Positions 34,990 to 46,475 of a DNA stretch of 64,000 nt are shown piece by piece. Position numbers and translations under genes: made by a program. Source of the stretch: Trametopsis cervina (Eukaryota > Basidiomycota > Agaricomycetes > Polyporales > Irpicaceae); NCBI GenBank assembly GCA_022385755.1, contig MU278352.1, positions 496,001-560,000 on the forward strand, given 5' to 3'. Every line of letters begins with the position of its first letter. Positions within the stretch are counted from its first letter, which is position 1. Under the pieces are notes generated by a model. The model saw only the letters and a list, made by a program, of their open reading frames with translations, made no database searches and was not told where the DNA came from.

Positions 34990-37285
34990 ATGCACTTTTC
35001 AAAGACATACACCGAGCTCTTGCTCTCTCTACCCCCGGAGCTGAGGAACAATGCTATAGAATACAGGAAGCTGAAGAAGCTGATCAATCAGGTCGTCCAA
35101 GAGCTCACACAGCTCGGTGCGTCATTGCCACTGTACATATATGCGCATTTGCCTTCGCTGTTCCCTAGATGTGCATTGAACCTTCACTTATCGCTTCTAT
35201 ATGCTAGGGTTTTCACCGGATGTGTTGCAGCAAGTTCTCCTCGAGTCCAAGCCGAGGGAGGGTGGCTCCATGGACGCCAAAGGGAAAGGGCGCGCCTCTG
35301 AGGTAGATGGTCCGCCCGCTTCGTCTTCAATAGACTCTTCGTGGCGACCGGTGACTTCTTCCCAAGACGCGGCTACTGGACTGCCCCGGGTCGTGTACGA
35401 GATTAACACCGACTCTGACAAGCTGGAACCGCGATTACGCTTGCTCGTCAACACACCCCTATCATCTCCGGTAGAGCCAGATCATCAGGAAGATGACCAG
35501 GCGAAGGTGATACCGCTACCTATACTCTCGCAGCTTGAGGAAGAGTATGAGGACATCCCGACGCCAGACACCCCCGAGCTCCAGGAAGACCGAGCGGGAA
35601 CGGAAGCGGAGCATACGCTGCCAAGAGTCCACGGATCTCCTGCCTTTCCAGGGCTATCTCAGGGAGAAGACGCCAACACAGATAATGTTGCAGCGGGCGT
35701 TTCAGGTCCAGAAACAGGAGCGACTGGTGAGAACGAGCTGTTCGTACAGGAACCGATCGCATATATATCGTGCGTTCCTATGCTTCTGCTATCTTCTTTA
35801 CCATCGCTCACCGTCCGTTTATCCCAACGTTCATGAAACATCCCAACTTCCTGTTCAATTGCCTGTGGCACTGGCTTTGTTAGCAGTTCATCAGCCTCAT
35901 CCCTGTCTTTGTCTTCATCCCCGTCCCCGTCGAATTTATCCCTACATCTGGACCGACACGGTGCGGTCTCACACCCGCTGCACTCGCAGGAAGTCATTAT
36001 CCCCCTACCGTCCGATACTGCCTTCTTCCAACTGCTTATGCAGGCACTGCAGACACTGAGCACCCAGCTTGGCGCAGTCGCAGACGAGTTCATAGAGAAC
36101 CTCCACGCGCTCTCGCGTTCCATAGCATCCACTGCACGGCCTATTTCCGCCACTTCCCATTCGTTTACAGGGCACTCATCGTTCGGAACGCATCCAGCAA
36201 CCGTGCGCGTGCAAACGCCATCTTCTCTTGTCCCCTTTCGCGGTGGCAAGAGTGACCTGTATCAATGGAGGGAGATTTTCCAGATGTATATGGATTTGGA
36301 GGTGTTTGAGTGCCATAATGAGCGAACGAGGGGCGAGAGGAGTGTGGAGGACGCAGAAGAACGGCTGGCGCTGTTCAAGCAGAGGCTATCGCAGAGGGGT
36401 TATCTGGGTGGGAGGGCGTTGCGTATCGCTGAGAGCAGGCAAGCTTTGGACAAATTCGTGCAGTTGAACGTGTTCATCCTTGACTTGAAGAAGGTGAGTA
36501 CGTCGATGCGCGTGTGCAAAAGCCCAGCTCATCTATACATTGTTGCGGTAAGTTCCAATTTGCCACGACAGAAGCGACACGCAAGATCCTCAAGAAACAT
36601 GCTAAGCGTACCGCATTGCCAGTCTCGCCCTCCCTATCATCGCTCTTGACGATCCAGAACACATCAACTCTGCATAACGCCTCCGACCCGTCGTCCGCTG
36701 TGATGCTTACCAACCGTCCAGGAACGTCTCTCTCGCAGATGCTTGTGCAAGCCGTGGGAGAGATGATCCTGCCCATCGTCCCCCACATCGACGACTACGC
36801 GTGTGTCATATGCACCAGCATCGCGTTCAAGCCTATCCGTTTACAATGCAGGCACCTATTCTGTGTTCGGTGCGTTTGACTTTCTCATTTCTTGTGGTGT
36901 TCACATACGATACGGGATCCCGCTAACGGGAACGGGAACATAGATGTCTCGTGAAGATGCAGAAGAGGGGGAAAGGCAGTTGCCCAATGTGCCGCGCACC
37001 CACCGTTCTGCAAGCCGACAGATGTAAGTCACGTTTCTTATCTTCCAACTCCCATTCGTCCCTGTGGACGCACGTTTGTCCCTCTAAATCACATGAGAGA
37101 CGCTGACGCACGTTCTTCGGTTTCTGTTCCCAGCCAATGTCGACTGGGCGCTTCTCAATTTCATGAAGGATTGGTTCCCGATTGAGGCCAGGGAGAAATT
37201 GCAGCAGAGCGAGAGGGAGGCGGCGGAGGAGCAGATGAAGGAGTTGGGCTTCAAGACAGATGCACCGACGTGCACAATTATGTAG
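34990..37285 (+). CDS. SPX-RING protein, probable inositol-pyrophosphate-sensing E3 ubiquitin ligase
   Basis: N-terminal SPX domain fused to a C-terminal RING finger. SPX parts: MHFSKTYTELLLSLPPELRN, EYRKLKKLINQ, then FFQLLMQALQTLSTQL and the basic helix RKILKKHAKRTAL. The Lys residues of the two basic helices are the expected phosphate/PP-InsP-binding surface. A long low-complexity insertion (roughly residues 55-330) interrupts SPX. The RING reads CVICTSIAFKPIRLQCRHLFCVRCL then CPMCRAP (zinc ligands visible). Exon 1 is 34990-35116; later boundaries include 35208-35769, 35884-36493 and one starting 36555. Fungal SPX-RING proteins such as fission-yeast Pqr1 restrain phosphate uptake by ubiquitylating transporters; the same role is inferred here. 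Confidence 0.85.
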
Positions 37286-37923
37286 GACCTGGTCTTTGGG
37301 GCTTTTTGTTATTTGGATTTTTCTCTGGGATGAAATAGGTTATTGACGGGTTATTCTGCTATGGATATTAGTTTGTTGGATGGTTCGTTTTTACGTGCAT
37401 CTCACGCGACATATGTATTTTCTGCTCATTGACACGTATCTATCTGTTGCTACAAGTGTATTATCTTGCTTGTATACTTACATTTTTGTTTTGTTTGGTG
37501 AGATGTCGGCTGGACGTGCATAGACGTAAGATATGGTGCAAGACATCAATTGTAAGGAAAGCAGACGTTCCTAACGAACATCTAAGAATACATAGTTACA
37601 TGGTATGTACAACGAACAAGAGACATATGGTGCATTCAATCGACGGTATATCAAGTGTGTAGAGTAAATATAATGTAGCTACTGCCGTACGTTAGTTACT
37701 AGATAGGTATACGCGATAGAGATGAGCAGGTGGAATCAGGATACTGTGATGCAAGAGGGAAAGGGTTGAAGACAACAGAAGGATGTAGAGTCAAGAAAGG
37801 AATGCTGTAAGTTCAGTCTACATGTAAGTGAAATGTGGTGGATGAACCGAATCCAAGAACAGTCGCAAAATAATGAATGGATGAATCAGGCAGAGAAAAG
37901 TAAATATAGTCAATACGTCCACT
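37286..37923. other. Convergent 3' intergenic stretch
   Basis: Lies between the 3' ends of the SPX-RING gene (+) and the Crb2-like gene (-). AT-rich; no gene seen. Confidence 0.7.
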
Positions 37924-40900
37924 TCACAAAGAGTCCATGGGTAGCAGTCGTCCGGAGATCAAGCATTCCTTCACCCAAGTGAAAGGTACGCAATGCTGCA
38001 GATTCTTGACGCGGTCGGTGATTTCAGGATAGGCCTCGGGTTCGATGACAATATAGTCGTACTCGTCCAGTCGTGCTGTACTGGCGTACCGCACGTCAAT
38101 CACGGCTTCCACAGCGGTGGCCCCCATGCAAAGGATGATACGCGGGATCATGCGCTTCGAATCAGCGTCGCGACCGACGCTGTCCGTCGAGCCCTAGATA
38201 ATATGGCAAAACGAATGAGGTCATGCTATTGATCGGAATATACGGCAACGTACTCTCTTCAATCTCTCAGGAACGAAGTCAGGAGAGATGCAGAGTATAC
38301 TCTTGCCTGCAAAGACTTTGGCGGCGACGTGGTTGTCCATGATGTGCTCCAGATGTGCTACGTCTTCTCCCCAGTTGAAGTCAACCATCTGGGAAACATG
38401 GGTGCCCAATCTGTCGGATACTCCGCCGGCGAGGAGATAGGGCTGCCACGCCTTCTTCGATCCCTTCACGACCAGGTAAAGTCAGTATAAATAGCGCCAT
38501 AAAACTCGATACAAAGATAACACACCTCCTCGACTGACTCCTTAAGCCAGGCGACGTCAAGGCAAGGAATGCCCAACGCGAGTGCCATCAGGTACTTCGG
38601 CTTCTGGTTGTATGAGTCGGCGAGGAGGAACACCTTCTCGAGTTCCCCGCCCACCCACTTCACGTCTTGCTCGTAGATCTTCCACTGCTTCCCCTGCTGT
38701 GCGTGCGCCCCTTTCATGGTGAATAGTTTGCCCCAGTCGTCGATAATTGTGCCGCCGTTGTTCTCAATTATGCGACCAAGACTAGTTCGCAGCTCCTCAT
38801 TGCCGCTCAATGTCACGGCGAAGCCTATCCTGGAGAGGAGTCTGCGGCCTTTCTGCCCTGTCTGGTTGCCCAAAACTGACGTCGAGGAGGAAGAAGACAC
38901 TTTGACGGAGTGAGGTTTCTCGTAAGGATCGATAGCATCGGGTGTCAACAGCCTGTCGGTCCAGAGGCGAGAAACCGTCAGGTTGTACACTTTGAGGTCG
39001 CTCAACTGGGCTTCGAAGTTCCTCTCCCCGTCATTGACAGTCACAGTCCCTTCGCTGATACGCGCGGTGTCTACGACTGTGACTTGGCCATTGTCGGCGC
39101 TGGGAATGAAGCGAGCGCGGTCGTCCTTGCGGAATGTGCAGGAGCGCATCTGATGCAGCTCGACTTCCGCCTCCTCGCTGTCGTCAAATCGCACGAGGTA
39201 CCTGTTCGAGGTAATCGTAGAATAGACAGTACCGGTGTAATAGAAGTTATCTGACTTCCACAAAGCGAGAACTCGCGTAGCACCGGATGTCTTGATCTGT
39301 TCCAACGACTCCATCCTGGACCTCTTTGCAGGGCGTGTGTTGACTGGGGTTATCGTGGCGGCTCGCGTCATCTTCACCGACCTAGTGGACGATCTGACTG
39401 ACATGGCGCGGGTTTCTCGCTTACGTTTTCGGGTGGCATTTGTTGGACCAGGAAGCTCATCTTCGACAGTCATAGCATCGTCATCAGCGAGCTCAGTAAG
39501 GAGATCCTCATCTGACTCGGGTTCCGAAAGGTCCTCAGATACTTCACGTACTGGAGTGACTGGCTTGGAGGCCTTCTTGCCTTTGCTTCGTGTTGTGCTT
39601 TTGCCAGCGGAGCCCTTTCCACGCTGGGGCTTGGGAGGATCAGGTGGCGGATCCACTGGCTGTGGCAAGTTTTCGAGGGGAATAGAAGAAGGCACAATCT
39701 CTGAAGCAGTGTTTGACTGAGTACCAGCCTTTCTGCTGGACCTTGTCGACCTAGGTGCTGGAGCCGTAGCCTTTTTCTTCATGGGCGGAGGAGGCATCAT
39801 CGACTTAGAGGATCCTCTTCCGCGAGTAGCGGCTTGACCACGCTTAGGCCTGCTTGATTCTACTTTTGCCAGCGGAACTTCCTCCTCATCCTCTTCTTCC
39901 TCTTCTTTTGGCACTGGCTCTTCTTGTGCCTCTTCTTCTTCGTCTTCGTCTCGCTCGACGGTTCCTCTCGCCGATTCTTTGTTCTTGCCCTTATGCGATT
40001 CCGTCCGCGAGAGCGCACGACTGGTATTAGAGGGCATCGAATCGGGTATGACCTCTGATCCCGGTTGAGGAGGAGCGAACCTCCTGTTATGGTTTGGAGC
40101 GGATGGAACTGCAGACTTAGAAGGCGGGTTGGGGGGCTGAACCGGGGTAGGGACGGGAGAAGGTATGACTGGGGACATAGTAGGGCCACGAAGCAAATCC
40201 GGTTGCGTTGCTTCAGAGTCGGGAATAATATCCATGCTAGAGCTATGTGCCAGATTCGAGAATACATTGTGTCGACTGTGCTGTGGCCATACTGCCGGTG
40301 ATCGCAATAACTCTTGCTCAATGCGCTCGGCAGTAGGGGGCAGACCAGAGTCGTCAGAAGGTTGAGTCGCTTCATATGGGCTTGGATGTGGATGGTTCGA
40401 AGGTAGGGAGAAAGGCGACACCTGAGGAAGAAGAAACCCAGTGGCAGGTAGATTTGCGGAGGTAGAGGGCTGTGTTTCCTCGATATCGCTTGGAAATGCC
40501 GCAGGAGGAGGCGAGGGCAACCGAGGTGGCGTAAGGAGTCTACCAGTAGCAGGAAGACGTGAGGAGGTCGAGGGCTGGGTTTCTTCATATACGCTATCTT
40601 CTGGGACAGTTTGTGGTCGCGAACCATGCAAACGAGGAGGCCGCGATTGCGCCAGTTCGAGTGCTGCCTTGTAACGATAGGCTTTACGAGGGTCAACCAA
40701 AGACACCATGCTTCGTGCTCCGCTAGTGGCATTAGATGCCCCCGTCTGCTGCACAGGTAACTCTTCTACAGGGATGTAGTCATCAGGCTGAGTTGCGATA
40801 GGTGTCGCCGGCTGCGTGCTGACTTGATTCCCAACTTCCTGCGACGCGCCGGACCCTTGACTATGGTCTTTCGATAACTCGGCGCCACCGTGGTTGTCCT

Positions 40901-41861
40901 CCTGGTATTTCTGCATGACGCGTTCGGCCTCGGCAGATGACGGAAACCACATGGAATGCTGAGTCCGCGCTTGTCCTTCGTCGTCGTCACCATCGACAGT
41001 CTGCGCCTGAGGTACAGGAAAAGATTCGTCTTCAGGTTGACTTTCAGATGGCTCAGAAGATGGAGCAAGTACACGACTGGAACGCGTGTCGCTTTGGTAA
41101 CCAGGTAACGCCCTGTCCATATCCTCCGTGGAAGCGTCGGATAACGCGTCGTCGTCGCGTCGAATGCTTTGGTCGATGGAAGATTCGGAGCTTCGACCAA
41201 GCTGTGATAGAGGTATCTGGAAAGCCTTCGTCGTGGCTATGTACCTTTTGTGATCCAGTTCCCTTGGTAGAGGCCCAGCAAACGAGTCATCTGACATCGG
41301 GGAAAGAGACCTTTGTCTACGGTGGTTGACCGCCTTCCGCTTACTACCACGAGGAGACGGAGGTGTTGGTGTCGGTGAAGGGATTTGTCCGTTTTTAGTC
41401 TTGGTCCTTTGTGAGGTCTCAGGGAATGTCAGCGAGGGTGGGGCACCGTCGACTATAGGATTCTTAGCAGTCACCACAGTACCGTCCATCGTGCCTCCGT
41501 CGCGTGTAGCATCTTCGGTGTCATGATCAACACCAGCTTCATGCCGCTGCGCCACTGCTGCAGAAGACGTGGGGACACGAGAGTTCAGGCCAGAGAGCAA
41601 CCATGAAGATGGAGGAGGTGCTAAGAGTTCTTTGGAAAGTGGATGCACGTTTCTAGAGTTTGGCGCTACGAGGCCACGGACGTGGTCTTGAGATATTGGG
41701 GCATGTCGGTTGGGATGAGAAGCATAACCATCCTTGAGCGGGTACTCGGCGCTGGCCAGGCTCGATTGGAGTGCGGCTTTTTGGGCAGCGATGGCCTGCT
41801 TCAGCATTTGGCTTGCGTTGGACTCATCACTGCCAGAGTCCAAGCGTGTTAGAGATCCCAT
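37924..41861 (-). CDS. crb2: Crb2/Rad9/53BP1-type DNA damage checkpoint mediator (Tudor + BRCT)
   Basis: Nuclear checkpoint adaptor of about 1271 aa. Exons are 41861-38526, 38463-38254 and 38193-37924. The N-terminal ~800 residues are disordered and carry many SQ/TQ sites, including EETQPST-type repeats around residues 420-500 and ATQPD, expected targets of ATM/ATR kinases. A Glu-rich block is followed by a basic region. A Tudor-like module lies near residues 853-965 (RVLALWKSDNFYYTGTVYS, YLVRFDDSEEAEVEL). Tandem BRCT repeats fill the C-terminus (SRIGFAVTLSGNEEL, PCLDVAWLKES, PFTWVKECLISGRLLP). By family knowledge these bind methylated and phosphorylated histones at breaks. Divergent from the gene at 42442. 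Confidence 0.85.
40355..40600. repeat. Coding repeat carrying TQPS phospho-sites
   Basis: Three imperfect in-frame copies of about 105-115 bp, near 40360, 40460 and 40570. They encode E-E/A-T-Q-P-S followed by a LP-x-T-G-x-LL segment in the Crb2-like protein. Confidence 0.6.
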
Positions 41862-42441
41862 ATATATCAGGACCGCGCAGCAGTAGAGGAACGGGCGTAC
41901 TATATTGAGTCCGCATACTTTTCCATAACCTTCTAACCCTCCAAATTTACCATCAGCAAGGGTGTCAGGCTCTGCGCAGCAAGAAAAATAGTCAGATAAT
42001 TGTTACATTGTACTCGCATTGTCACAAGACAATGTCTTACGCGTGATTCCAAAGTTCCAAACCTCCTGAATCTTCGGCGGGTATTGTGGCGCAGACCGCA
42101 GAGAGCTATATAAAATATACAAAGCTATCCAAAGAAGATTGTTTGAGGAATAGGGTAAGACTGCCTGTCCTCGGAAGTAACGAGAACAATCGGAAGCGGG
42201 AGGCCAACGTCGTCGACGTTGCTCTCGAGCAGGGTCGCGAACCCCCGCCTAATGGGCGCTCTATAACACGAACACGTGATACGTTCGGTGTTCGTGGATC
42301 AAGCGCCCTCGGTTGGTTCAACCCTTCGACCAACACACCGACCATACTCTACCCATCTCTGATCGCGCTGGTCGCCTCTGCTGGCGAGTTATCTCTAGAG
42401 ACTAGACTGTCCACTCTTTACAACACATTCTTTACTGCCTT
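41862..42441. promoter_or_regulatory. Shared divergent promoter with E-box hairpin
   Basis: About 580 bp separate two divergent start codons. At 42267-42296 there is a perfect 9-bp inverted repeat, CACGAACAC...GTGTTCGTG. An E-box CACGTG (42273-42278) overlaps its left arm, about 165 bp before the plus-strand ATG. This suits a bHLH or dimeric zinc-cluster regulator (inference). Confidence 0.5.
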
Positions 42442-44283
42442 ATGGACTCTGCTCCGGAAAGGAGAGACTTACCCTCCCAGCTCCTCGACATGGCTATGAA
42501 CGCCGCATCGCAAAACCCTCCTCCTCCTACGAATTATGGTGAAGTCGAAGCGTACAGCTCAAAGTCAGAAACCAGACCCAAATCGCGTAAAAAGCATGCC
42601 GCCAAGCCTGTGCCGCACTCAATAAATTACGCGCAGAAGTCTCAGGACAAGAAAAGTAGCAAGAAAAGCAAGGGAAAATCCACGAAAACCAGCTCCAAGA
42701 AGACTCTTGTGCAGCCGCCGTCTGACGTGGATGTAAACGCAGTCCCAAATCCTGCGCCAGATACAGGAGCTTCGCGAACGCTTTATCCGTCGGGAGTTAT
42801 ATACACTGGTGTGTTGCCGGTGATTATGCCGGCATCTGCTCAGCCACCCGTGTCTACCTCTGGGTTTTCTCCGCTGCCTCCTCTATCCGCTTTTGCTACT
42901 ACTTTGGCAACCGTTGCTGCATCGTCGACTTCTAAGCCTACTGTTACGCCTGCGCCTACTATACTTGGCTCCCAACAGCGACCTCCATCAAGCTCACCGA
43001 AGCATGTCTCTACAGTAATCATCGTCCTGCTTGCTGTCGGCGCTGCATTCTTGCTGCTGGGCTGCTTCGTTCTGTACAAGATGTGCAATCGACCTCGGAA
43101 GCACCACTACCCTACCCCTTCTCTGCCAATCCTTCAGGATGACTATATGGACGAACGCAAGGCTGATCCTGAGGAGGAATCTCTGTTTGGTGGAAAGGAC
43201 AGGTTCTCAGCGAGGCCTGGGAGCGACGGAGTTCCCTTGACTTGGACTCAGTATCCTCACGTATCTGTGACCAAGCCTCCAGCTGCACACTCGCCCCAAA
43301 CTAGAAGCCCCCCGAAGAGGAAGTCTGTCGACTCTGAGCAGAAATCCGGCTATCCCTTCACTGGACCCGGTGCTAGTGCGACTAACACTGCAGCTCGCTC
43401 GGCAAACAGGATCTCTGCGGTGTCGGCGTCTGTCTATCCCGGTTCTCCTTTGTCCGGCAATATTGGTCTGGCGGTGTCAGGGTCTCCTCTAACTGGTCAT
43501 GCAATGCCCGCCATGCAGCGCTCAAACTCTAAAGCTGGGGCCAGGCGGATGTCAGTTGCTGGCAGGAATGTATCCGACAAGTTGCATGTACCGAGCACCT
43601 ACGGTACCTCTGACCTCTACGGCGGTGTTGCATCCCCGATTCCACCGACACCCGCCACGCTCAAGGTAGCCGCAACCTCCTCTAATCATGGTAGGGCGCG
43701 TGTGAAGGCTCCGTATGCTCCAGGTTCGGTGTTGCGGGCGTCCACGTCTGCTCCCGGCAAGGCCAATGCCAATCCGTTCGATGAGAGTCAGTTCGTCCTG
43801 CCCCCGCTCTCTCCTATGGTCAAGTCCGAGGATCACAGAGAACGGGACACTAAAGCGCTCGCGTCTGCGCTTGGCTTAGGCAGCCCCATCCCACCGTCTC
43901 CCCAGACAATCTACCCCGACGATTCTATTACCCTCGCCGGTGACCATCGCCGCAGCAGGAGCCAGTTCATGAGTCCCACCACCGAGTCCACCTCTCGTCT
44001 AGGCAAACTGATGCTTTCCGACATGCAAAGCACGAATTCTATCTACGACGCCGTGCCTGCTCAAGCTCCAAGCTCATCGCGTGCTCGCAACGTTACGAGG
44101 AAGAGAGTCGAGGAGAAGCCGCCGCGTGTACCGTCTCCTCCCCCTCTGCCGTCTCTGGCGCAGATGGCAATGGCCCACAGCAACCCGCAGGATTTCGAGG
44201 ACTACAGAAGCCCTACATATAGCATTTACGGATTGTACGAAGCAGATAGAAAGAGCCGCAACACTGATGGCGGCGGATACTGA
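42442..44283 (+). CDS. Single-pass membrane protein with long cytosolic Ser/Pro-rich tail
   Basis: Single-exon 613-aa protein. The N-terminal ~185 residues are Lys/Ser- then Thr/Pro-rich, with RTLYPSGVIYTGVLPVIMP. One transmembrane helix lies at about residues 192-213 (TVIIVLLAVGAAFLLLGCF), followed by a basic stop-transfer, MCNRPRKHH. The tail holds PTPSLPILQDDYMDE, EEESLFGGKDRFS and LTWTQYPH. From general knowledge, proteins with these blocks are common in Agaricomycetes but have no assigned function. No cleavable signal peptide, so probably type III-like topology. Possibly a cell-wall or signalling anchor (inference). Confidence 0.75.
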   Translation: MDSAPERRDLPSQLLDMAMNAASQNPPPPTNYGEVEAYSSKSETRPKSRKKHAAKPVPHSINYAQKSQDKKSSKKSKGKSTKTSSKKTLVQPPSDVDVNAVPNPAPDTGASRTLYPSGVIYTGVLPVIMPASAQPPVSTSGFSPLPPLSAFATTLATVAASSTSKPTVTPAPTILGSQQRPPSSSPKHVSTVIIVLLAVGAAFLLLGCFVLYKMCNRPRKHHYPTPSLPILQDDYMDERKADPEEESLFGGKDRFSARPGSDGVPLTWTQYPHVSVTKPPAAHSPQTRSPPKRKSVDSEQKSGYPFTGPGASATNTAARSANRISAVSASVYPGSPLSGNIGLAVSGSPLTGHAMPAMQRSNSKAGARRMSVAGRNVSDKLHVPSTYGTSDLYGGVASPIPPTPATLKVAATSSNHGRARVKAPYAPGSVLRASTSAPGKANANPFDESQFVLPPLSPMVKSEDHRERDTKALASALGLGSPIPPSPQTIYPDDSITLAGDHRRSRSQFMSPTTESTSRLGKLMLSDMQSTNSIYDAVPAQAPSSSRARNVTRKRVEEKPPRVPSPPPLPSLAQMAMAHSNPQDFEDYRSPTYSIYGLYEADRKSRNTDGGGY

Positions 44284-44532
44284 TACTCATCTCTACCGAC
44301 TCACATGGACTGCGCGCGGACGCAGTGGCCATTGTTCTTAGTTTACTCTCACAGACTATCATGTATCTCTAGCAATTGACATTGTACTTCCATCTATATA
44401 ATGTGTTTGACATGCATGCACGAAAGAAACTGAGCAAAATGCGTAAGAATTGGTATGACGAGGCGTGATGTCCTTGGAAATGCGTAGGTATATATCGTGC
44501 TATCCGAAAAGACGAGATGGTTGAGGACAGTG
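44284..44532. other. Convergent 3' spacer
   Basis: Short AT-rich spacer between the plus-strand membrane protein gene and the minus-strand CHMP7 gene. Confidence 0.7.
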
Positions 44533-46181
44533 CTATGCAGCCTGCACTACTGGGCTCTCCGTTGTTGCCCTCCTTTCCGGCGCTGGGCTGCGCACTGGAG
44601 TGGATAGGTCGGGTCCAGATAACTTGTCGTCGGCCTCCTTCGCCGTCTGCTCTGCATCCTGTGCAGCCTTCTCGTCCTCGCTTTCTTTGACCAATGCGGC
44701 CAACTCTGCTTCGAGCTCCGAGTCATCGACACCGACGTCTGTTTGAGCTATGTCAATGCCGTCACGGATCGCCTCGTCTATATCTTTGGCATCTGCGTTC
44801 GCGGAAGCCATTGCATCCATGGTCTCGTCGATTTTCTCGCGTTGGAGAGAGGGGTGGGATAAAATCGCGCGCAGAGTCGCGGTCGATGACTCGTACGACT
44901 TCATGATCTGCCAGGGATGTCAATGAGAACATAACATAAAGGAAGAGCGTCTGTAAGTTCTAACCTCGATATCGCCCGCTGACGCTTCCACACGAAGAAG
45001 CGTGGAGTGTAAAGTGTCAAGAGAGTTCAGTCTCTTCTTCATCAGGTCGTCGAATTGTTTCTTAGCGCGGAGGTGGCTAAGTGCTAGCTCCTTCCGCTTT
45101 TGCTTTAGAGCCAATGAGATCTTCTCGGCGCGGCTGGTGTACACATTCAGTCATAAGTTCCATGTCAGAGAGGGTATACTCAACTCGTCGATCTGCTCTT
45201 GAAGGCGGTCTATTGCAGCTTCAAGCTTATGTATTGCGCTATTCAGCTCCAGAACGCCTATGTCCACAGGAGTAACCTCTCGGGTAGACGAGTACTCCAC
45301 GAATTTGATCAACTGGCATCACCAAAAATGAGATGTAGTCGTTAAATCCCAGGAATGTGCAACTTACCCCTCGTTGCACAATGACAGCCTGCTTATCACG
45401 TTCGAGAAACTTGACCAGTATCTTGATGTCCAAATTTGATAGCTCCAAGCCTCCAAACGCACAAGTACCAAACTCCCGTTTGAAGCTGTCATAGTCGTAA
45501 ATCGAATCAGCCAAAGACAGTCCAGCCTTGGCTTGTTGTTTATGCAGGATAGACTCGGCGGCTTGTTCCATCAGGCTTACGACCACGTAGTCGCCCTTAA
45601 CCTTCCGCCAGCGTTCAGCATCGCTCTCCGAACCTCCGCCTTCGTCCGAGCTAACAATACTGAGCTGTTGCAGCGCCCACCAGAGTGGTTTGCCAACCAT
45701 GAAAGACGCTATTCGGTACGGCAGCCACCCGGGGTCGTATATCGACTGCTTCGAGGTCCGGAACTGATTCAAAGGGAAGAACGCCTTTATCTGGCACAGT
45801 TCAGCCTTTCCTAGCGAGAGCATTCGTTATGTTTGGTACAGGGCATAAAGGCTCATTCAAACCACTTACAATCACGGTAGCGAGTCCGAGTGGCTTGCCT
45901 ACACCCTCGACTCTGAACTGCTCGATCACCTGCGGCCCAACAGCATGAAAGACGAGTCTGTCGGGGTGTGCAGCCTGCGCAGATGTGTGAGGCTGCCATC
46001 CATCCAGGACAATTGCTTCGAGTGTGCGCCTCCACCAATCGACATTGGACGCGAATGACGTCGGATTTGACTGCTTTTGCCTCGAGAAGTCAGAATAGAG
46101 AAATTTGAGGCGTGAAGACGTGGTGTCTTGATATGTAGGAAGCTTTTGTAATTGTGTACGTGAAGGTCCGACAGAGGCCAT
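44533..46181 (-). CDS. CHMP7: CHMP7/Chm7 ESCRT-III family protein
   Basis: ESCRT-III protein that recruits membrane-remodelling filaments to the nuclear envelope. Exons are 46181-45870, 45790-45368, 45312-45185, 45133-44965 and 44907-44533, giving 468 aa with all phases consistent. The N-terminal half is the winged-helix part (LKFLYSDFSRQK, WWRRTLEAIV, GKPLWWALQQL). The C-terminal half is a Snf7-type helical bundle (AAIDRLQEQID, AEKISLALKQKRKELAL, AKKQFDDLMKKRLNSLDTL). An acidic tail containing ELEAELAALV resembles a MIM-type helix. The third intron donor is an unusual GTTGAG. A rearranged, non-functional copy lies at 50.3-50.8 kb. Confidence 0.85.
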
Positions 46182-46399
46182 GACGGTCGTGGCAGAAGAG
46201 CCGCAGCGTCAGTGGTAAGTGGCTTGACGCGATCTATTCACGTGCATGGGACCTGCGCGTCACAGCTCGCTGCACTTCTCCTTTCCTGAGGATCAAGTCC
46301 AAGTCTAAGAGTCCCTAGTGATTCACGAGCTCCTGGACGTGTTACAAGATACAAGAAAAGAGACATCCTTCCAAGATCTGAATAAGAAAGGCATATTAT

Positions 46400-46475
46400 T
46401 AGGGGTATATGATTCATGACTTTACAATTCAGAGTACCAAACGAAACCCGACCCAATCCGAGCGCAAATGCGACC
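46400..46475 (-). other. Remnant of a family X 3' flank
   Basis: From tatatgattcatgactttac to gagcgcaaatgcga this matches the 3' flanks of X copy 1 (about 24540-24605, reversed) and X copy 2 (about 51055-51125). The match stops abruptly at about 46475. It marks the end of a mostly deleted X gene whose 5' end survives at 47.4-48.3 kb. Confidence 0.7.

Noticed and set aside
39860..40732. 290-aa minus-strand frame inside the Crb2-like gene
   Set aside because: Out-of-frame shadow of the 1131-aa coding frame; no own start context or motif.
42225..42260. Possible minus-strand tRNA (GGGGTTCGCGACCC)
   Set aside because: Only three T-stem pairs form and no acceptor or anticodon stem is present.
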